64,000 bases of DNA from Cryptomeria japonica (lineage: Eukaryota; Streptophyta; Pinopsida; Cupressales; Cupressaceae): positions 21,366,047 to 21,430,046 of the forward strand of contig NC_081405.1 of NCBI RefSeq assembly GCF_030272615.1, in the 5' to 3' direction. This document shows, one piece after another, positions 10,607 to 22,832 of the stretch. The notes under the pieces were generated by a model. That model saw only the letters and a program-made list of their open reading frames with translations. It searched no databases and was not told where the DNA came from. The translations under genes and the position numbers were made by a program. Numbering within the stretch: position 1 is the first letter of the stretch; each line of letters opens with the position of its first letter.

Positions 10607-12287
10607 CTGCGGGTGCTTTTGTAGCCATATGATTTTGACATCATTGTATCATGACACTTTATGATTATATATATGAGATGATTCATCTTTGCAGCAACTA
10701 TATGCATGTGTACCTATATGATGAGATGTTCTTATGTGATGTTTGTTTTATATTTTATGGATGCAAATATGTATATGATGCAATGCAGTATTTTTGCTCT
10801 TTTATGTTTTATATGTTATGCCAATGCAAATGTGAATGTATAAAATGCAGATGAATATGATAATGCAAATGTAAATTGTGCTAACAGGTGTTGTGTGCAG
10901 GATGTGATGCAATTGTGATATCTATATGTATGTATGAAATGCTTATATGTGGTAATGCAGGTGGAACTACATGAAATGCAAATGTTTTTTGGCATGTCAT
11001 TATACTTAGTCATGTGATAGCAGGCTATGCGGACTCGAGAAGGACAATGGATGTCAATCAAGAAAGGGGGATGGAAGACAGAAGATATGAAAGTGAAAGA
11101 GCTTCTTGTGCATTATCATCATTGAGATTTATTATGGCAAGTAGGTTATGACAATCGAGGCATATGTTTGACCTAGAAAGTCATTGTACCTATTTGCATG
11201 GAGATAAGACAGTCACAAACAAGGAATGCCCCAGTTCATACTAGACTCACAGTGTCCTCATATCCTTGGACAAGTCATAGCATTACTAAAAGACAATCCA
11301 TAGACAGCAAGTACAAATAGGTGACGATACCCCATCCTCGCCTTTCTAGTCAAAGACATCCTGGAGATCGAATCTCTATTTAGAGACATCCCGAAAAAGC
11401 TAAAAGACATGTCACCAAAAAATAAAATCAAAAGAAAACCAAGACTCGACACCAACATCCATTGTAGTCCTCAAGTTTAGTGTCTCTTGTCACTTGTATA
11501 AGTCTTATTTGATTGTGGTCACAATGTTTACTTTCACAGAAAGGATAGATAGCACTGAACCATATGTTGTCTAAGTCTGTTGAAAGATTTGATTTGTTGA
11601 AGCTCATTGTTGCTACTGTGTCTCATCTAAAACTGACTGAATCCATGAAACTGATACTTTATTGCGGAGAAGATGAAACTTTATTGTGGATCTGTGATGC
11701 AAATGTTGCTTTATTGGGGATTGTGCGCAGATAGACCGAAGGAAGATGGCAGAAACTGTACTCCTCGAAACATGTGATGTTCTTAGTTCCACACCCATCA
11801 CTAGATGTAGGATTTGCCTTAGCCACAGATAGGAGCTGATTTATTATGGATGGAAAGGGAGATGAAAAGGGAGGTTTATTATGAATGGCTAACCAATCTT
11901 GGGTAGATCAATAACAAGCCATGATGGGAATGGGTAAGTTTATTATGAACGAATAGGTTGTGAGTGTGTGCAAAGTGAAAGGATGAAAGTGAATCTTGAA
12001 GGAGGGAGGAGCAATGTCTCTACACATGGCACTGGTGACCAAGTTTTCACCATGGTACTTGCCTAGGGTACCACTGAAGTGGTTTTCACCGTTGGACGAA
12101 ATTATTTCTCTTTACTTTTTTTGATTTTTCAATGTTTTTTGTGTCACAAGGCGCCTGTTTGCCAGGTTTTCACCAAGTAACGATTTTTTTGTTTTATAAT
12201 TTTTTTTGTATTTTTGAATAATTTTTTGATTTTTTTTGAAATTTTTGAATTTTTTTTTGTATTTTTGAATTGGGATACTCTGAAGAG
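10607..12287. other. Noncoding region of Tat-1 between PMD gene and integrase
   Basis: No gene recognised. It holds T/G-rich sequence, three GTTTTCACC words (about 12040-12170) and a T-rich low-complexity stretch (about 12180-12275; A-rich in gag-pol sense, just after integrase). Possibly 3' untranslated sequence for both convergent transcripts; inferred. Confidence 0.6.
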
Positions 12288-13415
12288 CTATGTGTAGAAC
12301 CTGCGAAGGTGCATACTGTTGATAGGATCCTCCAAAGGTTCACCTTCTATAGTTGAGAGCTGATATGCCCCAGACCCATATGCTGTTGTAATGATGTAAG
12401 GACCAAGCCAATTTGGTTGGAACTTGCCCTTCTTCTCTCTATCTTGCTGATTTTTGGGATTTTCTCTGAGAACCAAATCACCTACCTCAAATGTGCGAGG
12501 CTTGACCTTGTGATTGTAGCTACAACTCATTCATTGTTGGTAAGCTTTGAGATGATTAAAAGCAGTTTGTCTTCGTTCATCTAGTAATTCAAGCTCATGT
12601 AAGCGAGAGACCCTATAGGCTTCATCACTGATGATGTTTTGCAAAGAGAATCGTAAAGAGGGTAGCTCAACCTGAATAGGCAAGATAGCTTTAGCGCCAT
12701 AGACAAGTGAATAGGGTGTAGCTCCTGTAGGTGTGCGGACACTCGTGCGGTAAGCCCAAAGTGCAGGATTCAGTTGCATATGCCAATTACGGCCAACATC
12801 ATTGACTATCTTCTTTAAGATTTTAAGGATTGTTTTATTAGATGCCTCAACTTGGCCATTACCTTGGGGATAATTTGGTGTGGAGAAACGATGGGAAATA
12901 TGGAAGCGGTCATAGAGTTCATGAACATCCTGATTTTTGAAGGGACGCCCGTTATCAGTGATAATGGAAAGAGGAATACCATATCGACAAATGATATAGT
13001 TGAGGATGAATGTAGCAATCTATTTTCCAGTGACTTGTGTTAGAGGCATGGCTTCAATCCATTTTGTGAAATACTCTGTGGCAGTGATAATGAATTTATG
13101 ACCATTGGACGAAGGAGGGTGAATTTTGCCTATGAGATCGAGTCCCCACTAACAAAAGGGCCAAGGAGACGCAAGTGGTTGAAGTTCTTGTGCTGATGCA
13201 TGTATGAGGTCACCATGAATTTGGCATTGCTTACATTTCTTGACAAACTGATATGAGTCTTTTTCCATATTGGGCCAGTAATATCCAGTCCTGATGAGTT
13301 TCTTGGCCAAGGTAGGACCACTAGCATGTGGACCACATATCCCTTCATGCACTTCACGTAATGCAATCTGAGCTTCGTCGCTTTCTAAACATCTAAGAAG
13401 AGTTCCATCTAGACC
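12288..13415 (-). pseudogene. Tat-1 integrase
   Basis: Inserts element cDNA into the genome. The N-terminal zinc-binding HHCC region is visible (VHEGICGPHASG through CKQCQIHG, about 13350-13210). The catalytic core keeps Asp in TEYFTKW, Asp in TDNGRPF and Glu in GQVEASNK (about 13100, 12955 and 12860). The C-terminal part has WLGPYII (GPY/F-type) and ends HLRRFYT. Stops lie near 13150, 13021 and 12530. It directly follows the second RNase H in the same polyprotein. Confidence 0.9.
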
Positions 13416-14003
13416 TCACCGATATAGGATATCAGCTAAAATGACATATCGAGAGGATTGGCGAATGAAAGTGCGATGTTGGTTATTTGATAGATCAGGA
13501 GGTAGAGTATTGTCACGAAGGTATGTGAAAATGGAACCATATAACTGGGACTCGGGACCGATGACACATATCGTCTTAGTAGGCATGATCTCATATGAAG
13601 GAACCAAAAGGTTATCCACCAAGAACTCATAGTGGGTCTCGTTTGGAGGTGGATCAATCAGTGAAGCAATTGTAGCCATGGCATCTGCAGCGCGATTCTG
13701 CTCTCTTGGTATCTGCTCAAAGTCTATCTTTGTGAAGTGTTGTTTCAGGTCATCCACCATTTGTTTATAAGGCAGTAATTTTTCATCTTTTGTTTGGTAA
13801 TCATCAGTTTCTTGACAGATGACAAGTTGGGAGTCCCCAAAAACACGAAGTTCCTGGATCTTCCATTGAACTACAATTCGTAATCCTGTTGTTAATGCCT
13901 CATATTCCGCTATATTGTTAGTGCAAGGAAATGATAAGCGGTATGATTTTGGTATAGAATCCCCTTGAGGGGTTATAAAGAGGATGCTAGCTCCTGCCCC
14001 ATG
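13416..14003 (-). pseudogene. Tat-1 second (archaeal-type) RNase H and linker
   Basis: A second RNase H, typical of Tat elements, recognised by LSFPCTNNIAEYEAL and FGDSQLV, with a C-terminal IPREQNRAADAMA segment (about 13700). The first catalytic Asp, normally in LYFDGS, reads LYFNNS just upstream at about 14015, so the active site looks lost. A stop lies near 14004. It sits between the RT/RNase H and integrase regions. Confidence 0.85.
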
Positions 14004-14639
14004 CTATGTATATGAGTTGTTGAAGTACAGTTGCCATGGCTTTGCATGTGACATTGTCAAAATAGATTCATCTGGAAATTCTGAACTTAGAGGAACATCA
14101 TCTATCATGTGAGCATCTGCTAATTGATCTACGATGGCTTGTCCTTTTATTGCTTTTCTATCCACATACTCTATGTCGAATTCACTCAGGATCATTACCC
14201 ATTTGGCTAGTCGTCTAGTAAGTGTTTCTTTATTGAGAAGGTATTTCAATGGATCGATCCTTGCAACTAACTTAGTCTTATGAGTGAGCATGTAATGTCG
14301 TAATTTCTGCGAAGCAAAGACCATGGTGAGACATGCATGCTCAATTGGTGTGTAGTTTAGCTCATATCCCACCAATCTGCGACTGATATAGTATACTGCT
14401 TTTTCTTTGCCCTCAACAATTTGTTGTGCTAAGAGTGCCCCCAATGTTGTTGGAGTAGCTGATATGTATAGTAATAGTGGTTGATTTGGAGCTGGTGGCA
14501 TCAGAACTGGTGGATTTAGAAGATAATCTTTGAGTGTCTGGAAAGCCTGTTGACAGTTATCATCCCATTTGAATTTGATGTTTTTATGTAGCAGGTGCTG
14601 AAAAGGATTACACTTATCTGCAAGTTGTGCTATGAATCT
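14004..14639 (-). pseudogene. Tat-1 RT-connected RNase H domain
   Basis: Continues the RT frame after a TGA near 14640. Segments YISRRLVGYELNYTPIEHACL, ASQKLRHYML and WVMILSEFDIEYVDRKAIKGQA are characteristic of the Ty3/Gypsy RNase H connection. The initial Asp/Ser of the usual VLYISAT-type motif is present as LLYISATPTTLGALL. Confidence 0.88.
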
Positions 14640-16154
14640 TCATATGGACTGGAGTCTGCCTTGTAAGGATCGAAGTTGACTAATATTTCTTGGTGGTTGC
14701 ATCTCCAAGATGGCTTTTACTTTTGCTAGATCAACTTCGATTCCTCTTTTGGATACAATGAATCCTAGGAGCTTCCCGGAGGTTACTCCAAAGACACATT
14801 TCTTGGGATTTAATCTTACTTTGTATTTTTCCAACCGATCAAAGACAACTGAAAGTATGTCCAAATGTGTATTTCTGTCTATTGATTTTCCCAAGAGGTC
14901 ATCGATATAATCTTCCACGATTACGTGCATGAGATCATGAAAGATAGTAGTCATGGCTCTTTGATATGTAGCACCTACATTCTTTAGCCCAAAGGGCATG
15001 ACGTTCCAGTAGAAAGTTCCCCAAGGACAAGTGAATGATGTTTTGTGTTGATCCTCAGGCGCGATCCTTATTTGATTATAACCAGAGAATCCATCCATTA
15101 ATGATAACATTTCATGACCTACTGTGAGATCAACAATCAAGTCAATATTTGGTAATGGGAAGTCATACTTTGGACAAGCTTTGTTGATGTCTCTGAAATC
15201 TGTACAAATTCTGATGCTGCGATCTAGTTTACTGACAGGCACTAAGTTGGAGATCCATTCGGGATAATCAATTGGGCGTATGAATCCGACATCCAATAAT
15301 TTCTCAAGTTTTGCTTTGACTAGTAATGCCACTTGTGGATGCATTTTTCTTAATTTCTGTTTTACTGGCTTTGCCCCCGGTTTAACTGTCAAATGATGCA
15401 TTACCAAATCCGAGTCTAATCCAGGCATATCAGCGTATGACCAGGCAAAGTTGATTTGTTTTTCTTTGAATAAACTTATGAATTTTGACCTTTCGGACTC
15501 TGTCAATGATTGAGCTAGGAATATGTTGTGTGGAACCTCTTCTGTACCAATGTTTGTTTTGATAGTCTCCTCTACCAACATGGATGACTTTTCCTCATAT
15601 GATGCCGGGAGAATGTCGAGCCTTCCATCTTCGGGTGCCTCAGAGAGGTTTTCGCCCTTAGATACGTCCTTTCTTTTTACTTTTTTGGGGTCAGACAGTG
15701 CCACAGTGTGGTTTTCGCCATAAGACCCTTGATTTGTTCTTATTTTCACATTTTTGCGACTGGAAGGTCTGACACCCTCACCAAAATATGCCATGCTATT
15801 GAGTTCTATAGTGTATCCCACTTTATGGTCTCCAGGAGGAAAATCATCCCGTATGCCTAGATAGTCAATAAAAGCTTCATCATTTTGGATTGTGTCAAAC
15901 TGTGCAGGTCCTTCATGATCCCAGTCAATGAGTTGGTGGTGAACAAGGGGAAGGCCGTTAATGTCTTCGAAGTTAACGGGGCTAAGAGTGAAGATGCAGT
16001 TATATTCGGGTATGTCAAGGTAATTATCGAGGTCATCGATGGCACTCTCCTCATCAGTCTCGATCGCGAGCGAATCCAAATTATCATCACTAGTAGCGCA
16101 TTCTGGGACAGGTGTTCTCATCCTATGTGATTTCAACCTAGAACCTTGAGACAA
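14640..16154 (-). pseudogene. Tat-1 reverse transcriptase
   Basis: Copies element RNA to DNA. About 500 codons are open. Motifs run in order: LRKMHP and FIRPIDYPEWISNLVPVSK, then ICTDFRDINKACPKYDFPLP, YNQIRIAPEDQHKTSF, MPFGLKNVGATYQRAM and the catalytic YIDD (14898-14909). A thumb-side CVFGVTSGKLLGF follows. An acidic N-terminal spacer (about 150 residues) links it to protease. This stretch has no stop, but the same frame is broken just before (TAG near 16157) and after (TGA near 14640). Confidence 0.93.
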
Positions 16155-16717
16155 GGACTATGTGGAATCCTCATGGGTTGTTTCTTGACCAACTCTGAAC
16201 TTATTATAAAATTCCTCTTCTTCTGTTGGTTCATCTGGCTCTCTGAATATCTTAGTGAGCTCGTAGTCATTGGAAGACTTGTCGGAACCCCATTCCCATT
16301 CATTGGAATCTATGGAATAGCGATCCTCTTGTTGAATTTTGGCAGCTTTGATTTGTAAGGCTTCTTCTTTCCTTTGGGTGTGGACCTTGGAAGTTAAGAA
16401 ACCAAGTCCTTTTGAGCGTTCCTTTTTGAAAGTCAATTCAGGTTGTAAAGGTTCAATGATGCCTTCCTTTCGTAACCCAAGAGGGCCTTTCCATCATACC
16501 TGAATTTTTGTAGAATCTTGAAGCCTTTCCCATATTTTTCACATGGTAGACTGATGTGATCTTGTGTGTCATTTTCAATGTCTTTGTAAAGCATTTTGTA
16601 TAAATCTTCCTCTTCCAGTTTGCCCCATCTTTGAAAGGTAGTAGGGTCCCATTTGAGTATCATGATGGATACTTGCTTGTTAGGATGTGGTCTTCCATAT
16701 TCTTTTGGGGAACTCAT
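16155..16717 (-). pseudogene. Tat-1 protease-to-RT linker
   Basis: Two overlapping frames (16158-16436 and 16433-16717) continue the polyprotein across a one-base frameshift near 16434. Charged and low in recognisable motifs. No separate function assigned. Confidence 0.6.
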
Positions 16718-17257
16718 GACTTGTCATAGGTACATGGTCTGATTTAAAGTATATTCCCCCATGCCTTTGTCTTGAAACTTGCCCTTAAGCTCACCTTGTT
16801 TTGATGTCGAGGGTTTTAATGACTCAGGATCAATGTATGCTGAGGAAGGAACAACTTCATGATTACTGGGAATGATAGTCTCAGTCTTTGATTTCAAGTT
16901 ATTGCAGTATATGAACGGATTAGGATCGCCGTTAACTGTTACTTCCATTCCATTATGAGGAAACTTAATGCATTGGTGATATGTAGATGGGACTGCTCTC
17001 ATTTCATGAATCCAAGGGCGTCCTAGCAATATGTTATAAGTGAGATCTAGATCCAAGACTTGACAAACCACATCCTTTGTAACTGGCCCAACTCTGAGAG
17101 GTAAGGTGACTGTGCCCTTGGATGAACGCTCTTCGTCATCATATGCCTTAATGGTGATTTGATTTGTAGAATTCACAGCTTTATCGAAATATCCCAATTG
17201 TGTAATAGTGCTCAATTTACAAATGTTTAGACCTGCTCCTCCATCTATTAGGACTCA
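16718..17257 (-). pseudogene. Tat-1 aspartic protease
   Basis: Cleaves the polyprotein. The active-site loop reads VLIDGGAGLNIC with catalytic Asp at 17243-17245, followed by YNILLGRPWIHEM (flap/C-terminal ILG motif, about 17050-17010). An upstream TGA (about 17255) replaces an expected Trp or Arg codon. It is continuous with gag and no separate start is needed. Confidence 0.88.
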
Positions 17258-19813
17258 TTTTATTTGATGTTTGTGTATGAAGGCTTCAATGTGTAGTAGT
17301 GCATTATGTGGCTGACATACGAAGGTGTCATCAGCTTCTGTGAATGTAAGTGAATGTGGAACGGAAAGGTATCCCACCATGGCTTGAAACTGGTCCACGT
17401 TCAAATCAGTAGGAATGACAGTATCTCTCAAGATTTTGTCAAGAATGGCTTTATGAGCGGGGGATATGCGTAAAAGCTCAAGGATGAAGATAAGTGCGAG
17501 TGTCTTCCCTAACTGTTCTACAAGGTCGTACTCAGGTTTGGTTGATGAAGAAGTGGTGTTTTTAGTTGGAGCACCTTGCAAAGTGATTTTACCTCGGTGG
17601 GTTGTAACATGACATTTAGAGGTAGGTTCAAAAGAAGATCCAACACCTTTTAGGACAATCCTGGGTCTCCGAGTAGAATTCTTAGACGCTTTGTCCTTGA
17701 TGATAATGGTAGAGACATAATTGTCCATCGAGATGTGATTTATAGTTGAATCATAGTTATAGGATGCTCTGGTATAGTTGGTTTGATCCTCTGTGGCTTT
17801 AGCTTTTCCCTTGTCATGTTTTGGGAATGGTTCCTTAAACATCTCATGTTCTTGATTGGATGAGTGTCCTTCAATTTCAATATCACCTCTATCAATGAGA
17901 TCTTGTATGATGTTCTTCAATCGATGACAATTTCCTGTCTTATGACCGTTGCTCTTATGAAATTAAAAATACTCATCATCATTCCACCAATTTGGCTTAA
18001 CCTTTGGTTCATATGGAGGAAAATCTAGAACTGTGATTACCTTGTTTGCCACAAGATTCTTGAAGACTGACTCAAGTGGTTCTCCCAAGGGGGTGTACTT
18101 CCTTCATGATCTAGAAGTTGTTTGAGTATTCACTTGATTGTTTGTAGAACTTGATCCCAAAAAGATGAATTTGGGTCGCACTATGTTGGCGTCAACAACA
18201 CCATCATTGACTATGTTCTTGTTTTTATTCCAAAATCTTGGCTTGTCTTTTCCTTTAAAGTCATCTTTGTTTTCCTTGAATATTTTGATGACTCCTTGTT
18301 CAATTAGGACCTTCTTTGTTGCTAAGCCTTTTTCAATGACATCCTTGAAGGTAGATAAACAAGATTTCCTTAGATCATAACCAATGTCTTTGTTAACATT
18401 TTGAGTGAACATTTCTACCATTTGTTTTTGTGGAATTTCACAAGAGCATCTGCTGGCTAGATTCCTCCATCTTTGTAAAAATGATGCAAAAGACTCTCCC
18501 TCTTTTTGCTTAGTATTGCACAAAGTAGTGACTGATATGTCTGTCTCTATGTTGTAGGAGAAATGTTGAATAAATGCCTCAGCTAGATCACCCCATGACT
18601 TAATAGCAGGTGGAAGTTGGGAGAACCATTCCATAGCTTGATCGCCTAGGCTCTGTGGGAATAGTCTCATCAAATATGTCTCTTCTGCTGCTACCTCAAT
18701 GCAGGCTGTGAAAAACTGTCTTATGTGTGCCTTAGGATCCCCTTTTCCTCTATACTTATCAAATTTAGGCGTCACAAAGTGTGTAGGAAAAGGAGGCATT
18801 GGAATGCTCTTGTCAAATGGATAAGGACATATGTCTCTCATTTTGTATGTTGGATTTGGTGTATTTATGTCCTCCATTTTCTTTTGTAAGTCCTTGATTT
18901 GTTGCTCCAAATTGCTCTTAGGTGGAGATCGACTTCTTGGACCATACCCTATGCTTGAGGCACCAATTGGAGGAGGAGCATGTTGCATATATGGATGATA
19001 TTGATCATATACATGTTCATATGGAGGAGGTCTATAGTGATGCTGCATATATGGACCACTTGGTATAGATTCATTTTGAGGAACACCATATCTATTTTGT
19101 GCATGTATACCATACTCTACAAGCCTGTCATGTTCTAATGTGTTGCCCCCAAATTTGACACGGGGTTTCCTTGTGTCCAAATTTTGAGCATGCCTTTGAA
19201 TATCCAATTGCTTTGGTGGTTGATCCTTAGCATTGGTATGTGATTGAGCATATCTTTCTGCATAAGACTTCCATAATGGTCTACGAAGGTGAGTATCATA
19301 TGTTTGACCATGTGTATGTGGGACCTCTGGTTTTTGAAGCAAAGATGATGGTGATTTAGGCACCATATGTGGTCCTCTGTTGCCTCCACTATTAGGCCTC
19401 CTTTGATCCATGTTGGAGTGAGGTTGTTGCAAAGGTCAATTTTCCATTATTTGAGACATGTCAAAATCATGAGGTATCTTGGCTCCACTTTGTGCCATCA
19501 TTTGTAAGAAGTATTGTCTATCCCTGCTCATTATTTCCTCAACCAATCGATTGAAATGGGGATTCATAATGGATTCTTCCACATCTGCTGAATGTACGGA
19601 AAAGTTGTCCATATTGTCATTGTGTGTAGCATTGTTGTTTGTAGTGTCCATGTTCTCAACATTTGGAATGTTTCTATAGGCATCCATGTCAGGTAATGTA
19701 GTATGATCAGAATTGAAAAAGATATCATTCTCATACTCATAAGAACTCATGTTTGCGGACTCTTGAGCCTCTTTAGTTTCTCTCCTCGATTTTTGAAGAT
19801 GAGTTTCAACCAT
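17258..19813 (-). pseudogene. Tat-1 gag
   Basis: Structural capsid/nucleocapsid protein. It starts at the first methionine after the leader (19813, MVETHLQKSRRE). A long Gln/His/Pro-rich N-terminal part is followed by a coiled stretch. The gag core has FDKYRGKGDPKAHIRQFF, QAMEWFSQLPP, FIQHFS and a FLQRWRNLA segment (about 18780-18440). A zinc-finger-like FHKSNGHKTGNCHRLK lies near 17950 with a stop replacing the first Cys position. Stops near 19437, 18105 and 17970 break an otherwise single frame. Confidence 0.9.
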
Positions 19814-20329
19814 GAACTAGGTATTGACCGAGATTTGTGAGACTAGATGAAAAATAGAAAAATTATGGAAGACCAAGGGTTGGATGGAATGTAAATGAAT
19901 CTGAAGTGTACTTGCAATGTCCAAAGTGTAAGACCAAGTATGTATGTAGTAGAGTAGGTGTGACTTCCAAAGAGAGGATAGTTTCTCTTGATGAGGTAAG
20001 TTGACCTTGACTCTAAGTAAGACCAAATGAGACCCAAAGGTAAGAAACCTTGATGAGGGACCACTTAGCAAAGTGTTGTTGTATGTAATGTGTTGACCAA
20101 ATATGATGAGGACAAGCAAGTGACCTTTTGACTCAAGTTTAGACAAATGTGAATGTAAAGTGAGATGTGAAGCAATGATGGACTTTGTGAGACCCAAAGA
20201 CAGGTTGAATGCTAAATGAAACCTTGGAGAAATGACCTAGGAAGCTCAAGAATTCCGAAACTGATTGTGTTTGTTTGCTGGACTGTAATAGTCTTTTTTT
20301 TTTTCAATTCTGAACACAGACAAGCCTGT

Positions 20330-20515
20330 ATACTTCACAGACGCGGTTTCCTGACACGGACGTGGCTCTGTTCAACACTGACACACCTCTGAGATTTTAT
20401 ACAAATTGCAATGTTGATTCTGGGAACACAGACGCGTTTCTACCCTTCATAGATGCAGTTATACAACACAGACGCTATTATGTCCAACACAGACGCGTTT
20501 CTGCAAAATTTGCGC
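20330..20515 (-). repeat. Leader motif array 1 (ACACAGACGCGTTTCTG)
   Basis: About seven copies spaced near 20 bp, clearest at about 20424 and 20488. In gag sense they read CGCGTCTGTGTT, the same sense as in the PMD intron relative to PMD. Confidence 0.75.
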
Positions 20516-21714
20516 AATTTTTTCCAATCTGTGAAGTCATTTTGTTATGACCAAATCTGACTGTTTGTCTGTTTTTCATGACAAGAAGACATAGTGTTGA
20601 TGAGGACTCAATGTTTGCAAGTGTCTAGACTCAAAAATGACTCCAAGAAAAGTGTGTTGTTTGATGTAAAAATGTTTTGCATACACTTGAAGACACAAAA
20701 GACACAATGTTTTGTTGTTTGGTCTTGAATGTTTTGAATGTTTGAAATAAGTCAAGCACAATTCTTATGGCTGTCCAAGACAATAGTTGTTGATCCCACA
20801 TGGGGTTTTACCCCCGAGGCTACGCTATTTAGAGAGGATACTTAGATGCTTGACCTCACTGGGTCCACCCTCGGCACTCACTTCTTAGGTCAGCCAAGCA
20901 TCAGTCCCCACGAAAACTCCCCGTGGTGAACTTTGTATCTCTACTAAGAACCGTATGTGTGTGGGCCGCTACCAGAGGTCTGACCTCCTGCCCCAACAAC
21001 TAGAAGGATTTGGGCTTCTAAAACAAAAAGGTGCTAGTAAGGGCATCCGCTCATGTGGCCATACATGCGGCACTTTCAGCTTTGTAAATATAGAAGGCTC
21101 CTAGCCGGTAGGGGTTACGCCCTACAACTAATCAAATAAATTTGATCAAATGGGTTTATGGGGAGACATAGTGTCGGTATGAACTAATCAGCACACGTTA
21201 TCCATAGTTTTCACCATGAATACATTTGTTTATAGTGGTTTGAAAGAGGTGGGTTTTCCTCGCTACCACTTGGGTCGTTCTCTTCTCACTAGTAGTCCTA
21301 ATGACCACACGAGAAGACAGGCCCTCTAAAGATTAAACAAAAAGAGCCTATTGCTTAAGACACAAAAGACAATGATTCAATTTTAGTGCACCAATTGAAG
21401 TGTTTGCTAGTCTATGAAAACAAGGCACACAATAAAAATCTAAAAACCCTTGCCAAGGACCTGCAACAAAGAGTTGTTAGTAGTTTGGATTGTTTCAAAT
21501 GATCACCCCTTCCTACAAGCACACAAGTTAGGTAAATTTTAAACCCAAAAGACTTTGTGAAAATAGGGGCTTTCAACCAAATGATTTAGCTTTCAAGATA
21601 AGCTACACCAATTTCGTTATCTAGATCTGAAAATGTTAGCTCAAAATAAACTAGATCTGAAACCCTAAATGCAAAATCCGAAAATTGAATCAATAAAAAC
21701 CCAAAATTTGAAAC

Positions 21715-21945
21715 TGGTGAACATAGACGCGATTACCCTCAACACAGACATGACTTCGTGACACAGACGCAGTTCTGCGAGACACAAACGCGGCTAAAAA
21801 CACCGCAAACGTGACTTAATAACAAAAACATGCTTTCCCAGAACTTGCAAAATAAAATACTGCCAGTAACACAGATGCGATTCTAGAAGTCGCAGATGTG
21901 CCAGAAAAACAAAAACGCGATCCGAAAGTGTGCAGACGTGGGAAT
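21715..21945 (-). repeat. Leader motif array 2 (ACACAGACGCG)
   Basis: About ten degenerate copies (for example near 21722, 21760, 21782, 21869 and 21907) close to the primer site. Same orientation as array 1. Confidence 0.7.
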
Positions 21946-22030
21946 ATCAAAATGCTACCGAAAATGTCAGATCTGCAACTTCACAATACAAAATCTGCAA
22001 CAAGGATGTTAAATAAAAAAGAGACAAGAG

Positions 22031-22050
22031 TCCCACCGGGCATGCCAAAA
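22031..22050 (-). promoter_or_regulatory. Tat-1 primer-binding site
   Basis: The minus strand next to the 5' LTR reads TGGCATGCCCGGTGGGAC after TTT. It has the TGG start expected of a tRNA 3'-end complement. I could not assign the tRNA species with confidence. Confidence 0.65.
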
Positions 22051-22832
22051 TGTATATGGTGAAAATGGATAACAATAATAATGATATTGAAAGGCTAAAT
22101 GAATTCAACCACAAAACCCTAGCCTAACAACAACAAAGATCCACCATAACATATGAAGATTACCTAAGACAATGCAAATCAAATGAAATCACAAAAGCTT
22201 ATACCATCACATGTCCAATAGGGTTTGCATCTCCATTCTTCCTATCTCCATTGATCTTGCTTGATATATTTTCTCTCAGATTTTATGTGCACAAGAGCTC
22301 AACAAAAAACGGGATGTGGTTGTAAGTAGGATCGTATATGCCAAGTAGTCAATTGATCAAGTAGTTAGGATGATTGATTAGGGTTGATAATGAGGGAAGC
22401 ATCTCCTTATATAGAAGACACAATATGAAATGGAGGGATAAGATTGAGAGGTGTAAAAGGAGGTCGGCTATAATTAGAGGGTAGGTAAAAGAAATAATAA
22501 AATAATGAAAGGGGTAGGTAGTGTATGGATTAAGAGATGAATGACATGTGTCATGAGTAGAAAAGGCTAATGAATTAATTAAATAAATAAAGATTTATTT
22601 AATTAATAGAAGAAGTGGGATAATTAAATAAATAAAAATATTTATTTAATTTAGGAAAAAGGATAATTTAAATAAATAAATGTATTTATTTAAATGAGAA
22701 ATAAGGCTAGAAGAGGATAAATGAATTAATTAAATAAATAAAGATTTATTTAATTAATAGAAGAATTAGGCTTAGATAATTAAATAAATAAAATATTTAT
22801 TTAATTAGACTGGACAATTTTGGGTGTCTACA
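22051..22832 (-). repeat. Tat-1 5' LTR
   Basis: 782 bp, close to the left LTR, with the same TATATAAGG box and five palindromes. Some palindromes have changed loops or longer stems. Confidence 0.95.

Larger units (their letters stand above)
19814..22050 (-). other. Tat-1 5' leader (untranslated)
   Basis: About 2.2 kb between the 5' LTR and gag without a convincing gene. Two arrays of ACACAGACGCG-like words (plus-strand reading) lie at 20330-20515 and 21715-21945. Between them is moderately GC-rich sequence (about 20790-21130) that I cannot assign; packaging signals are a possibility. Confidence 0.65.
6569..22832 (-). mobile_element. Tat-1, Ty3/Gypsy retrotransposon of Tat type with an antisense gene
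   Basis: A 16.3-kb element with 780- and 782-bp LTRs that differ at only about 15 bases plus small indels by my eye count. TG...CA ends and 5-bp flanks CTTGG/CCTAG (two transitions apart) sit in the Copia-1 frame. Gag, protease, RT, RNase H, a second RNase H and integrase run on the minus strand. The double RNase H and the DGGAG protease are marks of the Tat lineage. A large region between integrase and the 3' LTR carries an antisense plant-mobile-domain gene. Coding regions are broken by stops. Confidence 0.93.

Noticed and set aside
12180-12275. Transcription terminator from the T-run
   Set aside because: A bacterial-type reading does not apply. The stretch is simple T-rich sequence.
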